Source: CBDDBX01 sp965225955
Lineage (GTDB): Bacteria; Acidobacteriota; Aminicenantia; UBA2199
NCBI GenBank assembly: GCA_965225955.1
Contig: CBDDBX010000023.1
Span: 18,580-82,579 of the forward strand
Length of the DNA: 64,000 nt
Direction: 5' to 3'
Part shown: positions 1 to 9,527 of the stretch, one piece after another
How positions within the stretch are numbered: position 1 is the stretch's first letter
How the letters are laid out: every line of letters begins with the position of its first letter
The notes under the pieces: model-generated
Databases searched by the model: none
What the model was told of the DNA's origin: nothing
The model's input: the letters and a program-made list of their open reading frames with translations, nothing else
Translations under genes and position numbers: made by a program

Positions 1-269
1 CCATCAAAAGAATCAGAATCTACAGGTACTTTTGATATCTCACAGAGGTAATCAGGTTCCGTACTTTCATCCAGATTAACATATTTCACATTCAGTCCAC
101 GCCCCTCAATACTGAAGAGTCCCCGTTTATTTGTTTTTTTCCCACCAAGATCTACAATATCCATTCCTTCTTTAAAGTATGAGATACCTGACAGGAAAAA
201 TTTATCAACAAAATACCTGCGAACCGTATACCAGCTATCATAAATTACTTTTTGTTTTACTTTGTCCAT
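1..269 (-). CDS. Class I SAM-dependent methyltransferase, partial (N-terminal part)
   Basis: The gene begins at ATG 269 and runs off the left edge, leaving about 89 residues. Residues around 40-50 read GMDIVDLGGKK, matching glycine-rich motif I of class I methyltransferases, followed by an acidic residue after a second strand (VNLDES) and a VPVDSDSFD stretch resembling the end of motif post-II. It lies 16 nt after the Wzm-like permease on the same strand, so it belongs to the same polysaccharide operon. A role in methylating a sugar or chain end is an inference from context; the substrate cannot be read. The C-terminal half is not in the window. Confidence 0.72.
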   Translation of the reverse strand, partial: MDKVKQKVIYDSWYTVRRYFVDKFFLSGISYFKEGMDIVDLGGKKTNKRGLFSIEGRGLNVKYVNLDESTEPDYLCEISKVPVDSDSFD

Positions 270-285
270 ATTATCGATGAATTAA

Positions 286-1143
286 TCAGATCATTTTTTC
301 TATTACTTTATCCTCAGAAATGTAAAAGAGTCTCCAGGAAAGCATAAATACAAAAAAAGATATAACTGCAGCATACATAAAACCTGTCTGATCAGTGATT
401 TTACCGTACAGAATCAAATCTCTCGGTGCTCCTACAAGATAAGTTAGAGGGTTCCATTTAATAATCGATTTCAGTAAAGGATGACTGACTTTTGACGAAT
501 AGACTACCGGAGTTACATACAGTAAGAGATTAATAAGCAGTTCTGTAATCTTTACTATTTCCTTGGTTATAACATTTGGAATTGCAAAAAGAAGTCCTAC
601 ACCTGTAGCAAAAAAGAACAGTGGCAGAACCGCCAGAGGTAAATAAAACATCTCTACGGCAGGAGCAACATCAAAGAAATAAAGCACTATTAAGGTAAGA
701 GAGAATGATAAAACGAAATTCGCAAGGTATTCTGCCGCCTGTTTTGTAATAAGTGCTTCATGAGGAAATTTCACCTGCATAATGAAATCCTTGGCAACTT
801 CAAGGGTTTTCATTGCTGCATTAAAAAATCCCGGGAACATACCCCAGATAGCAGTACTTACCAGTACATAAGCGGGATAAGGAATATCTCCTGTATCCCC
901 CGGCTTAAGAACCCCCGCAGCGTTCATCAGTACCCATTGAATTATACCCAGTAAAGGTGCAATAAGAATCCACCATATACCAAGAAATGACTGTTTGTAT
1001 ACTGCCAGAAAATCTCTTTTAAAAAGCTGGATAATCAGATCCCTTGATGAGATAATATTTTTAAACATTACCCCCCACAATCTGAAGAAACCAATTTTAT
1101 GCCTATAGCCAGGCACATAAATATTTATCTGTTTATCTTCCAT
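286..1143 (-). CDS. ABC-2 type polysaccharide export permease (Wzm/TagG-like)
   Basis: 285 residues with about six hydrophobic segments and the N-terminal amphipathic signature RDFLAVYKQSFLGIWW that is typical of ABC-2 permeases exporting O-antigen, teichoic acid or capsule (Wzm/TagG/KpsM group). The protein would sit in the inner membrane and move an undecaprenyl-linked glycan outward together with a Wzt-type ATPase. No ATPase gene is adjacent in the visible part; it may lie beyond the left edge, after the methyltransferase. The ATG at 1143 is chosen because the family motif starts about 40 residues later, as usual. It follows the SGNH gene by 48 nt, in the same orientation. Confidence 0.85.
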   Translation of the reverse strand: MEDKQINIYVPGYRHKIGFFRLWGVMFKNIISSRDLIIQLFKRDFLAVYKQSFLGIWWILIAPLLGIIQWVLMNAAGVLKPGDTGDIPYPAYVLVSTAIWGMFPGFFNAAMKTLEVAKDFIMQVKFPHEALITKQAAEYLANFVLSFSLTLIVLYFFDVAPAVEMFYLPLAVLPLFFFATGVGLLFAIPNVITKEIVKITELLINLLLYVTPVVYSSKVSHPLLKSIIKWNPLTYLVGAPRDLILYGKITDQTGFMYAAVISFFVFMLSWRLFYISEDKVIEKMI

Positions 1144-1191
1144 TTACTACCAAAAGACCATTATTGTACTATATCATCACTATTTTTCAAA

Positions 1192-2256
1192 TTATTGCAG
1201 GTCAGCCTTACGGTTCGCATCAATCCGAACCATATATCTATCATAGAGTTCTTCTGTATAGAGTATACTTCCCTCAAAACTCAAATGTGAATTAAGTACT
1301 CCTTTCCCTCCGTCAAAAAAAAGCTCAGGTTTTGAGTTATCTATAGATTTAATTTCATACTGAGGTATAAACACAACGTTGGAATATTCTGCAGCTATTC
1401 CGCTAACCCCCTTATAGAAATCCTCTCTGTTTTTCACATACCTGAGAGTTGATATATATTCAGGGGTTTCAACAAGTAGTACCTTCACTCCATCTTTATT
1501 CAGAAGATCCAGAAGTTCAACAAAATATCTGAGCTTTTCTCTATTTTCATCGCTATTTATATAAAAATCACTCTCAGGATAATCTATATATCTCCCATCC
1601 CAGTTCTTCTCTATTTCCTGAACCCTCTTATTGGTTAGCAGAGTTTCTGTTCTGAAACTGCTGTTTGTATTTGTAGCATATCCTATTGGGGTATAAAGAG
1701 CTTTTCTGTTTCCTGTTCCTCTGATTTTTCCGTAAAGCCCCCAGAAGACACCTTCAGTTAAAGCAAATCTGTATTTATAGAGATTCACTTCCAGATTCCC
1801 TACCATTCCGGCATAAGATGCAGGATCAAGACTACTCTCCTCAATCATTATCCTGAGTCCTTCTGATCCTGTAAGTCTCGGAAGATCCTCAAAATCCGGT
1901 GCTTTAAGAAAAAATACAGGTACAGATACTATTGCAAACTCTGGTTTTTTAAACTTCTCCCTGTAAACCTTATAAAAGAAGTAGTTAAAACTATTGTAGT
2001 GGCCTCCTTTTGAATAGTTCATACAGGAATGGCCCTTTTTTCTTAAAACATCAGGAGAGATTGCAAAAGAGGTGTGGGAATCACCAAGTACAATTATGTC
2101 TGCAGATTCAACTCTGCAATAGTATTGCCTTAAATCAAAATGCTCATTAAGCAGAAGTACTATACGGGGAATCGCCAGAAAATCAAAAAGCAGAAAGATC
2201 ACTACAAAAACGCTAAGCTTAATACCTGTTTTAATAAGAATTTTTCTATCTGCCAT
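1192..2256 (-). CDS. SGNH-fold accessory protein of MBOAT pair 1
   Basis: 354 residues. One N-terminal transmembrane segment or uncleaved signal anchor (about 9-36) is followed by a soluble, presumably periplasmic domain. LGDSHTSFA places the putative nucleophile at Ser60, and NSHLSFEG near the C-terminus places a histidine at about 324, the block I and block V elements of SGNH-type esterases/acyltransferases. Proteins of this kind (AlgJ/AlgX/DltD type) work with MBOAT partners to move acyl groups, often acetyl, onto exported glycans. It lies 15 nt after the MBOAT gene. The usual Asp-x-x-His appears here as Asn-Ser-His, so catalysis is likely but not assured. Confidence 0.75.
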   Translation of the reverse strand: MADRKILIKTGIKLSVFVVIFLLFDFLAIPRIVLLLNEHFDLRQYYCRVESADIIVLGDSHTSFAISPDVLRKKGHSCMNYSKGGHYNSFNYFFYKVYREKFKKPEFAIVSVPVFFLKAPDFEDLPRLTGSEGLRIMIEESSLDPASYAGMVGNLEVNLYKYRFALTEGVFWGLYGKIRGTGNRKALYTPIGYATNTNSSFRTETLLTNKRVQEIEKNWDGRYIDYPESDFYINSDENREKLRYFVELLDLLNKDGVKVLLVETPEYISTLRYVKNREDFYKGVSGIAAEYSNVVFIPQYEIKSIDNSKPELFFDGGKGVLNSHLSFEGSILYTEELYDRYMVRIDANRKADLQ

Positions 2257-2271
2257 ATTTTACACCACTAT

Positions 2272-3753
2272 TCAGAACTGAAAATATATAAACTCTCCGC
2301 CTCTGAATTCGCCAAAAACAATCAGAACAAAAACAATCAGATAGTATGCCCCCCACCTTAACAAACGCTTCTGTTCTATATAATCTGAAATTTTAACCCT
2401 GCTGTTAATGTACTGGATCAACTCCATAGCTGCAATTGCCAGTACAATTACAAGAGCCCCAAATTTTCCAACACTTAGCATGTCAAAATAGAAATTATAT
2501 CCATCAAACCTGAAAATATTCCTGACTATATATATTGCATCCTGAATAGAGTTTGCTCTGAAGAAGATCCATGTTAAACATACAGCATTGAATATGAATA
2601 TAGTATTTATAAACTTTCTTAAAACCGGAACTTTTTTCAAAAACGTTCTCTTAACAACTCTCTTTCTGAACTTTTTTGTAAGGTGTGATAAAGCCAGATA
2701 TAATCCATGAATCACCCCCCACAGTACAAATGTCCATTTGGCTCCATGCCATAAACCACCCAGAAACATGGTTACAGTCATTCCGATTACATATGCAGCA
2801 TTATCCACTCTGAGCTTCATAAATCTGTCTCCTTTAACTTTACCAAGAACCAAATATGAAACCGGCAGAAACAGATAATCTCTCAACCATGTTGATAATG
2901 AAATATGCCACCTGTTCCAGAATTCAGGAAAAGATGTTGCAGAATACGGACGATCAAAGTTTTTCATAAGATCGATACCAAAAATTCTGGCTGCTCCAAT
3001 TGCAATATCAGAGTAACCGGAAAAATCACAATAGATCTGAAAAGCAAAACAGTAAGTTGCAAAAATCAGAGGAACCCCTGTAAATTTATCTACATTATTA
3101 TAGACTCCATCAACATACACGGCCAGTCTGTTTGCCAGAACAATTTTCTTAAAAAAGCCCCAGGCCATTAGCTGTAGTCCGCTTCTGATGCGGCTGTAAT
3201 CCAGATGTTTATCTGCCTTTATCTGAGCCAGCATATTCCGGGATCTCTCAATAGGTCCGGCTACCAACTGGGGAAAGAAAGACACATAGAGGGCAAAATT
3301 CCCAAAATTACGATCAGATTTCTGTACTCCCCGATAGACATCAATAGAGTAACTCATTGTCTGAAAAGTATAGAAAGAAATACCTACCGGCAAAAGCACC
3401 CTCAATTCTGGTGCATCAAAAGGAATCGCGAGAAAATTCAGTACATCTCCCAGAGAACTGCTGAAGAAATTAAAATACTTAAAACTGAATAGTAACCCAA
3501 GATTTGAAAAGAGACTCAATATTAACCATTTACGCTTCTCTTTCAGATTTTCAATTCCATCCATTCTACCTGAAGCATAGTAATCAATAGCTGTTGACAC
3601 AATAATCAGAACGATATATTCAGGCTTCCAGCACATATAAAAATAGTAACTGGCCGCCAGAAGTGCCCAGTTTCTGAATCGTTGCGGTATTATACCAAAC
3701 AGCAATACTACAACAGGAAAGAAGATTAAAAATTCTATTGAATTAAAGAGCAT
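2272..3753 (-). CDS. MBOAT family O-acyltransferase (AlgI-like), copy 1
   Basis: 493 residues, polytopic, with the AlgI-type MBOAT landmarks: AGPIERSRNM (about 165), CDFSGYSD (about 242), EFWNRWHISLSTWLRDY with His283, and GGLWHGAKW with the invariant histidine at 336. MBOATs move an acyl group across or within the inner membrane to a periplasmic acceptor. The partner is probably the SGNH protein immediately downstream. A TTGACT-17-TAAAAT promoter-like sequence lies 48 nt upstream, so this pair can be transcribed apart from the genes before it. It closely resembles the MBOAT at 3880-5367 and both catalytic histidines fall at the same residue numbers, indicating paralogues. Confidence 0.9.
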   Translation of the reverse strand: MLFNSIEFLIFFPVVVLLFGIIPQRFRNWALLAASYYFYMCWKPEYIVLIIVSTAIDYYASGRMDGIENLKEKRKWLILSLFSNLGLLFSFKYFNFFSSSLGDVLNFLAIPFDAPELRVLLPVGISFYTFQTMSYSIDVYRGVQKSDRNFGNFALYVSFFPQLVAGPIERSRNMLAQIKADKHLDYSRIRSGLQLMAWGFFKKIVLANRLAVYVDGVYNNVDKFTGVPLIFATYCFAFQIYCDFSGYSDIAIGAARIFGIDLMKNFDRPYSATSFPEFWNRWHISLSTWLRDYLFLPVSYLVLGKVKGDRFMKLRVDNAAYVIGMTVTMFLGGLWHGAKWTFVLWGVIHGLYLALSHLTKKFRKRVVKRTFLKKVPVLRKFINTIFIFNAVCLTWIFFRANSIQDAIYIVRNIFRFDGYNFYFDMLSVGKFGALVIVLAIAAMELIQYINSRVKISDYIEQKRLLRWGAYYLIVFVLIVFGEFRGGEFIYFQF

Positions 3754-3800
3754 AAATTACTTCACATAACAATTTCTGTAACTGAATTTCAGATAAAGGT

Positions 3801-3829
3801 ATTTTAATTCTTTTGGCTCTGTGAGTCAA
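3801..3829 (-). promoter_or_regulatory. Sigma70-type promoter for MBOAT copy 1
   Basis: On the minus strand TTGACT (3829-3824) and TAAAAT (3806-3801) are separated by 17 nt, 48 nt ahead of the MBOAT ATG. It sits in the only sizeable gap (126 nt) within the acyl-transfer cluster. Confidence 0.5.
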
Positions 3830-3879
3830 TCATCCGGTATAATCATACTTTCCCGAAGCTTTTATAGCAGAAGAGTTAT

Positions 3880-5367
3880 TTAAAACTTAAAGTATATGAA
3901 GGGCTGCTCAGTTCCAAAAAAACCAAACAGTAGTATTGAGAATAGCAGCAGATAATATATCCCCCATCTTACCGGAAGGGTTTTTCCCATAAACACATCA
4001 CCTGTTCTCTCCCCTTTTCTGCTTACTATATGTACAAAAACTCCTATTATCAGAGTTCCAAGCCATATCCACAGGTCAAAGCCATCTATATTTACCAGTT
4101 TTGAAATACCTGTTTCACCGGAGCCAAAGATTCTGCCCACGATTTTAAAGGCTGTATCTACGTTATCTGCTCTGAAAAATATCCAGAGAAAAGATACCAT
4201 GGAAAAAGTAAAAGCCACTCTGAAAGGTTTTACAATATCCTGCCACACAGTCCCTTTCACCCTCTTATTTAACTTCTTTCTCTTCTTTTTTGTAAGATAG
4301 GCACTAATCATATATAGAGAATGAAAAGCTCCCCAGAGAACAAAAGATATCCCTGCTCCATGCCACAGACCACAGCCAACCATAGTTACAGTAGTACCGG
4401 CTACATAAGCCCAGGTTTCATTCTTAATTCCCACTAACCTGTTCTTCCTGATCTTACCGGAAACGCTATAAGCTACAGGCAAAAAGATATAGTCCATAAG
4501 CCAGGAGGTAAGAGACATATGCCACTTTTTCCAGAACTCAGTAATATTCTTTGCAAAGTATGGAGCATTGAAATTTTCAGCCATCCTGAAGCCCATTATC
4601 TTACCAAGTCCAATTGCCATATCTGTATAACCAGAGAAATCAGCATAGAGCTGAATACTGAAAAGTATCGTACCTGCAATCAGTTCAAGTCCGCTGTAAT
4701 TTTCCGGTTTACCAAATATTGAGTTAACAGCAACAGCTACTCTGTCTGCAATAACAATCTTTTTAAAAAAGCCCCATAAGATGAGCCTCAGACCAGAAAC
4801 TACTCTGTTATAATCAAAATCATACTTACAGCCGAACTGGGCAATCAGTTTATCAGCTCTGTCAATTGGTCCTGCGGTAAAAGCTGGAAAAAACGAGATA
4901 TAGAGAGCCAGTTTTCCAAAATGCTTCTCCGGTTTACATGTTCCACGATAGACATCTACAGCATACCCAATCATCTTGAATGTATAATATGAAATACCTG
5001 CAGGTATTATCCATTTGTAAAACACCGGATTGTAGCTAAAATCAAAAAGCCCCAGCATCTTCTTTAAAGATTCATTAAAAAAGTTAAGATATTTAAACAG
5101 AAAAAGAGGGGCGACACTAATCAGAATAGTAGCAATCAGCCAGATTCTCTTTCTGTTCCCATCTGTTTCTGATCCGATTTTCCTTACCAGAATATAATTC
5201 AGTGCAGTCACTCCGGCCAGCATTACACCATATTCAGGGTTCCAGCTTAAACAGAAATAGTAACTGGCACCAAGCAATACTCCCCATCTGAATCTATATG
5301 GAAGTAAAAAATATAGAACAACCGTTACAGTATAAAATAGAGTGAAGTTGACAGAATTAAATAACAT
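3880..5367 (-). CDS. MBOAT family O-acyltransferase (AlgI-like), copy 2
   Basis: 495 residues, same architecture as copy 1: TAGPIDRADK, ADFSGYTDM, EFWKKWHMSLTSWLMDY with His283, and CGLWHGAGI with His336. Starts at ATG 5367, four bases after a GAGAGGG ribosome site, overlapping the end of the upstream SGNH gene by 11 nt. That overlap argues for translational coupling and a working pair. The copies differ throughout and are therefore an old duplication or separate acquisitions; they may act on different sugars or transfer different acyl groups. The substrate cannot be read from sequence. Confidence 0.9.
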   Translation of the reverse strand: MLFNSVNFTLFYTVTVVLYFLLPYRFRWGVLLGASYYFCLSWNPEYGVMLAGVTALNYILVRKIGSETDGNRKRIWLIATILISVAPLFLFKYLNFFNESLKKMLGLFDFSYNPVFYKWIIPAGISYYTFKMIGYAVDVYRGTCKPEKHFGKLALYISFFPAFTAGPIDRADKLIAQFGCKYDFDYNRVVSGLRLILWGFFKKIVIADRVAVAVNSIFGKPENYSGLELIAGTILFSIQLYADFSGYTDMAIGLGKIMGFRMAENFNAPYFAKNITEFWKKWHMSLTSWLMDYIFLPVAYSVSGKIRKNRLVGIKNETWAYVAGTTVTMVGCGLWHGAGISFVLWGAFHSLYMISAYLTKKKRKKLNKRVKGTVWQDIVKPFRVAFTFSMVSFLWIFFRADNVDTAFKIVGRIFGSGETGISKLVNIDGFDLWIWLGTLIIGVFVHIVSRKGERTGDVFMGKTLPVRWGIYYLLLFSILLFGFFGTEQPFIYFKF

Positions 5368-6310
5368 TTAACCCTCTCAGTTTATCAACAAGTATTGATG
5401 TAAAAAGGATTGCTCCTTTAAGTTTAAGATGATGAGTATCGTAGTAATGATGATCTTCAAGTTCACGGATTTTCCATTTATAGAAGTTTATAAACTCAAT
5501 ATTCTTATATTTAGCACATTCATAACGCAACATTCTTCCAAACAGTTTTTCTCCATCATCAACGAATGTATTTCTTGTATTCTCAAACCAGACAGGACTA
5601 ACCGGAGGTTGATAAATAACAATTTTTGCACTGGATTCCCCCAGTCTTTTTATAGCTTTTTTAAGCACTTTATAGCGTATTCCTCTCAGAACCATGGCTT
5701 TATACCAGGGATGCCCCTTTCTTATACTCTCAAGATCAGCACTTCTCTTAGGCTCCCTGTGATCATTAACCTCATAATAGCCTTTTTTCCCAATCCTGTG
5801 ATCACCAGATGGCAGAGCATAATCTCTGTTACTGTAATTCTGTACTATCATTCGGAAAATCTTCTGATATGTGAATATAAAATCTCCCTTCAGAAGAGCA
5901 AACTGATCCGGCAGACTCATATTAAGAATAGCAGAATATGATATATACCCAGGTTCTATGGAACTATCATTAAGCTGAAAAATGCTGGCACTCAGGATAA
6001 TAACTCTGTTATCTGTCAGGCATCTGTATTTCTGCAACAGATTACCTGAGGTTATCAGATCACCTGATCCGATAGCCACATTATAACACTCTCTTCCGGT
6101 CTTTTTCTTTACAACAGCAGGTATTATCTGCCTTTCTGCTCTTGAATCCCCCGCAACAATTATAGTATCAGCTGAAAGGTTCCCAAGGAAACTCCCGGCT
6201 TTCATCTCCATCTCTTCACTAAGAGGTAAATCATTAAACATAAGATTCACGGAGTACAGGAGCAGTATCGGAAACAGAAAAACTGAAAATTTTAAAGTAA
6301 ACTTCTTCAT
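5357..6310 (-). CDS. SGNH-fold accessory protein of MBOAT pair 2
   Basis: 317 residues with an N-terminal hydrophobic anchor (about 6-25). VAGDSRAERQ puts the putative catalytic serine at 56, and YYDTHHLKLKG near the C-terminus gives a complete Asp291-x-x-His294 pair, so the full SGNH catalytic set looks present. The predicted site of action is the periplasm, finishing acyl transfer begun by the MBOAT whose gene it overlaps. Here the gene order is SGNH then MBOAT, opposite to the first pair. No clear ribosome site precedes ATG 6310, so the start is less certain than the product. Confidence 0.72.
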   Translation of the reverse strand: MKKFTLKFSVFLFPILLLYSVNLMFNDLPLSEEMEMKAGSFLGNLSADTIIVAGDSRAERQIIPAVVKKKTGRECYNVAIGSGDLITSGNLLQKYRCLTDNRVIILSASIFQLNDSSIEPGYISYSAILNMSLPDQFALLKGDFIFTYQKIFRMIVQNYSNRDYALPSGDHRIGKKGYYEVNDHREPKRSADLESIRKGHPWYKAMVLRGIRYKVLKKAIKRLGESSAKIVIYQPPVSPVWFENTRNTFVDDGEKLFGRMLRYECAKYKNIEFINFYKWKIRELEDHHYYDTHHLKLKGAILFTSILVDKLRGLNVI

Positions 6311-6361
6311 CAGCGGATATACCAGGTAATTCAGGATGATTATACTACAGAACAGACTCTC

Positions 6362-8452
6362 TTAAAAACTACTACCCCTGATATAATATAAACCCGGCAT
6401 AACAGTTACCAATGCTTCACAGGGGATGATTTTCAGAGAAGAATTCCCTCCCTGAGAATTATTGTGTATATAACTGATACGATTTACCCTGAAATACCTG
6501 ATCAGTTCCTCATTGATGTACAGTTCTCTCTTTCCGTTCCTGATTCTGATATCTGCATAAGGAATAGTTCCAAGGTACATTACAGGTCTTTTACCTGCAT
6601 AATAGGGAAGAAGCCATGAGTCAGGCCCTCCCCAGTAGGCAACGCCTTCGTTCTCACCAACATGTTCATTAATATACTGCCACACCTCTCCTTTAAGTAG
6701 TGAGGAAATTTCCGGTGATTTTACTACATCCTTTGTTTCCATTGATTTAAGGAGAACATGCTTCCACTCAATACTTCCGCCTGAACCTCCAGTCCAGCAG
6801 GTTACGATATTGAAAAGTACCATTACCACAACCATTGTGCCGGTGAATATATCCAGAAACCTGGCGGTAATAAACCGGTCATATATATACCCCCACAGAA
6901 TAAGGCCGGCAACAGGCATAAAACTGAATAGTCTGTAATTATATGGCGAGAAATAGTATGTAAAATATGATAAAAGCAGAATGGAGGAGAACCAGAACAC
7001 CATTCTTCCATACCTCTGACCTCTACCTGCCAGCAGGAGGACTCCAAAAGCTATAAAACCAACAATTCCAAAAGTGAAGAACTGTACACCAAATCCCGAA
7101 ATGTTTGGCAAATCCGGTGAATACGCAGCTCCGGTATCTCTTAAACGATAAGGCATATACAGCAAATTCCTAAGTATCGTGCTATCTGGCAGTTTACTGT
7201 TAAATTCCCTGTCATCTCCTGAAAAGGTTACTGGAGGGTGATGCCCCACAAAAGGTTTTATATAATCATATTTATAGACAACAACTGCTGCTGCAGAAAC
7301 TACGACAATAAGTATAAGGGGGATCTTTATAAGCTTCCACCTTATAGAAGTTTTCTCTTTAAAAATGGACAGAGTTACCAGAACAATTACAGAAGCTAGT
7401 ACTGCAATAGAACTGGTACTGACATTTATATTGAAAATTGAACCACTCAGGCAGAGGTTTTTAATAAACCAGAAACCTCCGACCGGAAATATCAGAGAAA
7501 TAAAGATTACACTCCATTTTCCGATTTCTTTCACCCCTGCTTTAATCAGAAATCTTCGGCCATATACAGCAAGAGTTACCAATATTCCCAATATTATCAG
7601 CTTAGGACCGGTTATCTTAATACCAGCAAGCAACCCCGCTGCCATAAAAGCCATTACAGCAGCTCCACGGCTTTTCTCCACCATCAGGTTATGCATACAG
7701 TAGAGAAATATAAACGTAAGAGAGGTAAATACAACATGATCCTGACAACTTATGCTACCTGCAAGTAGTGAGGGAATAAAGTAGATAATACAGGCATATC
7801 TTACAGCTGTACCGGTTCTGATTCTCATCCCTTTCATAATTCTGTAGGATGTAATCATCAACAGAATACTGAACAGGAACTGAGGGAGCTCAACAAATCT
7901 CTCTCCCAAACCTTTTAAAAACCAGAAGTGAAACAGCTTACTCCCCATAGGAAAAGCATTTATTCTCTCAACAGGAGATACCGTTTCGAGGGGTATTTCC
8001 CCCAGACGGTTCCATTCCATAACCGGGGGAAGATGGTAAGTAAAGACATCCCATACAAGTGGAGGTAAAAGATATATTTTCAAAAGGGTTACTGTAATAT
8101 AGGATACAGTAATTACTACAACAAAGCGGTTCAGAAAACTCAATTCCCTCCATAATGTCCGAATTCCATTAAGCAGTCCACACCTGAATTTCCACTCTTT
8201 TTTTAATTTAACCACAATAAGCATGAGGCATGCAGAGAAAATAATATTAATTGAATAAACAGATACAGAACTGAGATTTTTTAACAGTACTCCGGCAATA
8301 AGTATTGTTAAAGAGATCTGATAGAAAAAGACGAGAGCAGTAGATATAATACTATCAGCTCCACCTCGTAATTTTAAGAAAGAGGTTGTAAATATTCCGG
8401 CAACCGCCAGAACAATACAATTAGTTACCAGAAAAAGAAACAGATCCGACAC
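6362..8452 (-). CDS. Polytopic GT-C-like membrane glycosyltransferase
   Basis: 696 residues with about 12 or more hydrophobic segments. After the second or third helix it carries WDVFTYHLPPVMEW, an acidic periplasmic loop like that of GT-C enzymes of the ArnT/PMT (GT39-type) group, which use lipid-phosphate sugars. The C-terminal ~130 residues form a hydrophilic domain. Start is GTG 8452, supported by GGGAGG 10 nt upstream. The exact family is not certain: a membrane protein of a related glycan pathway without transferase activity is possible. Position between sugar-nucleotide synthesis and acyl-transfer genes fits addition of a sugar on the periplasmic side. Confidence 0.65.
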   Translation of the reverse strand: MSDLFLFLVTNCIVLAVAGIFTTSFLKLRGGADSIISTALVFFYQISLTILIAGVLLKNLSSVSVYSINIIFSACLMLIVVKLKKEWKFRCGLLNGIRTLWRELSFLNRFVVVITVSYITVTLLKIYLLPPLVWDVFTYHLPPVMEWNRLGEIPLETVSPVERINAFPMGSKLFHFWFLKGLGERFVELPQFLFSILLMITSYRIMKGMRIRTGTAVRYACIIYFIPSLLAGSISCQDHVVFTSLTFIFLYCMHNLMVEKSRGAAVMAFMAAGLLAGIKITGPKLIILGILVTLAVYGRRFLIKAGVKEIGKWSVIFISLIFPVGGFWFIKNLCLSGSIFNINVSTSSIAVLASVIVLVTLSIFKEKTSIRWKLIKIPLILIVVVSAAAVVVYKYDYIKPFVGHHPPVTFSGDDREFNSKLPDSTILRNLLYMPYRLRDTGAAYSPDLPNISGFGVQFFTFGIVGFIAFGVLLLAGRGQRYGRMVFWFSSILLLSYFTYYFSPYNYRLFSFMPVAGLILWGYIYDRFITARFLDIFTGTMVVVMVLFNIVTCWTGGSGGSIEWKHVLLKSMETKDVVKSPEISSLLKGEVWQYINEHVGENEGVAYWGGPDSWLLPYYAGKRPVMYLGTIPYADIRIRNGKRELYINEELIRYFRVNRISYIHNNSQGGNSSLKIIPCEALVTVMPGLYYIRGSSF

Positions 8453-8503
8453 CAGGCCCGAACCTCCCTTAACATCTGTTCCGGCACTTCACAGTGCCCT
8501 GTA

Positions 8504-9439
8504 TTATGAATACTTTAACCTGAAATCTTCATATGCTCTGGTAATGCCTTCTCTGAGCTCAGTTTCAGCTCTCCAGCCCAGATCATTGATTCTTTTGACA
8601 TTCAATAATTTACGTGGTGTTCCGTCAGGTTTTGATGTATCCCACTCAATTTCCCCTTCAAACCCCACAACATCACGAATAGTTTCAGCCAGTTCTTTTA
8701 TGGAGATATCTTCCCCAACCCCAATATTTATTACTTCGCCAATATCTTTATGGCTGTATTTTTCCATAAGAAAGATCACCGCATCAGCAAGGTCATCAGA
8801 GTACAGAAATTCTCTTTTAGGAGATCCTGTTCCCCACAAAGTTACCTTATTACCGCTCTCTTTTGCTTCATGAAACTTCCTTATAAGAGCAGGCAGCACA
8901 TGAGAGGTCTCCAGATTATAATTGTCATTGGGACCGTACAGATTTGTAGGCATTACAGAAATAAAATCTGTTCCAAACTGCTCATTGTAGTAACGGCACA
9001 TCTTAAGCCCTGCAATCTTGGCAATAGCATAAGCTTCATTTGTAGGTTCAAGAGGTGATGTTAGTAATGAATCTTCAGATATAGGTTGTGGAGCATGCTT
9101 TGGATAGATACAGGAGCTTCCCAGAAAAAGAAGCTTCTTCACACCATTTCTGTAAGCTGCATCTATTACATTTGTCTGAATTGCCAGATTATTAAAAATA
9201 AATTCTCCGGGATAAGTCTTATTAGCCCAGATTCCACCAACTTTTGCAGCTGCAAGAAATACATAATCTGGTTTTTCTTCACTAAAGAAGTTATTAACCT
9301 TCTCCTGATTCAGCAGGTCAAGAGCTTCTCTGTCTATTTTTATTATATTTGTATATCCTCTGGTTTCCAGTCTTCTGGTAATAGCTGAACCAACAAGTCC
9401 TTTATAACCAGCAACTACAATCTTATCTGATTTATTCAT
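8504..9439 (-). CDS. fcl: GDP-L-fucose synthase
   Basis: 311 residues from ATG 9439, chosen over the in-frame GTG at 9448 because that GTG lies inside the ribosome site GAGGTGA. Extended SDR fold: NADP-binding VAGYKGLVGSA at the N-terminus, SSCIYP with the active-site serine and cysteine, and YAIAK with the Tyr/Lys pair. The SSCIYPKHAPQPISE block is specific to GDP-fucose synthases, which epimerise and reduce GDP-4-keto-6-deoxymannose to GDP-L-fucose in the cytoplasm. GDP-mannose 4,6-dehydratase, the preceding step, is not in the window. Belongs to the polysaccharide operon. Confidence 0.9.
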   Translation of the reverse strand: MNKSDKIVVAGYKGLVGSAITRRLETRGYTNIIKIDREALDLLNQEKVNNFFSEEKPDYVFLAAAKVGGIWANKTYPGEFIFNNLAIQTNVIDAAYRNGVKKLLFLGSSCIYPKHAPQPISEDSLLTSPLEPTNEAYAIAKIAGLKMCRYYNEQFGTDFISVMPTNLYGPNDNYNLETSHVLPALIRKFHEAKESGNKVTLWGTGSPKREFLYSDDLADAVIFLMEKYSHKDIGEVINIGVGEDISIKELAETIRDVVGFEGEIEWDTSKPDGTPRKLLNVKRINDLGWRAETELREGITRAYEDFRLKYS

Positions 9440-9527
9440 AACACTCACCTCTGTTTATGGTAAATACAATGTTACAGTAATTACCACCTATTTGCAATTA
9501 CAACATCACCTGTAACACGGCATCAGA

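Noticed and set aside
5429..5941. 170-codon plus-strand frame
   Set aside because: Antisense to the second SGNH gene, whose serine and Asp/His motifs are clear; no ribosome site.
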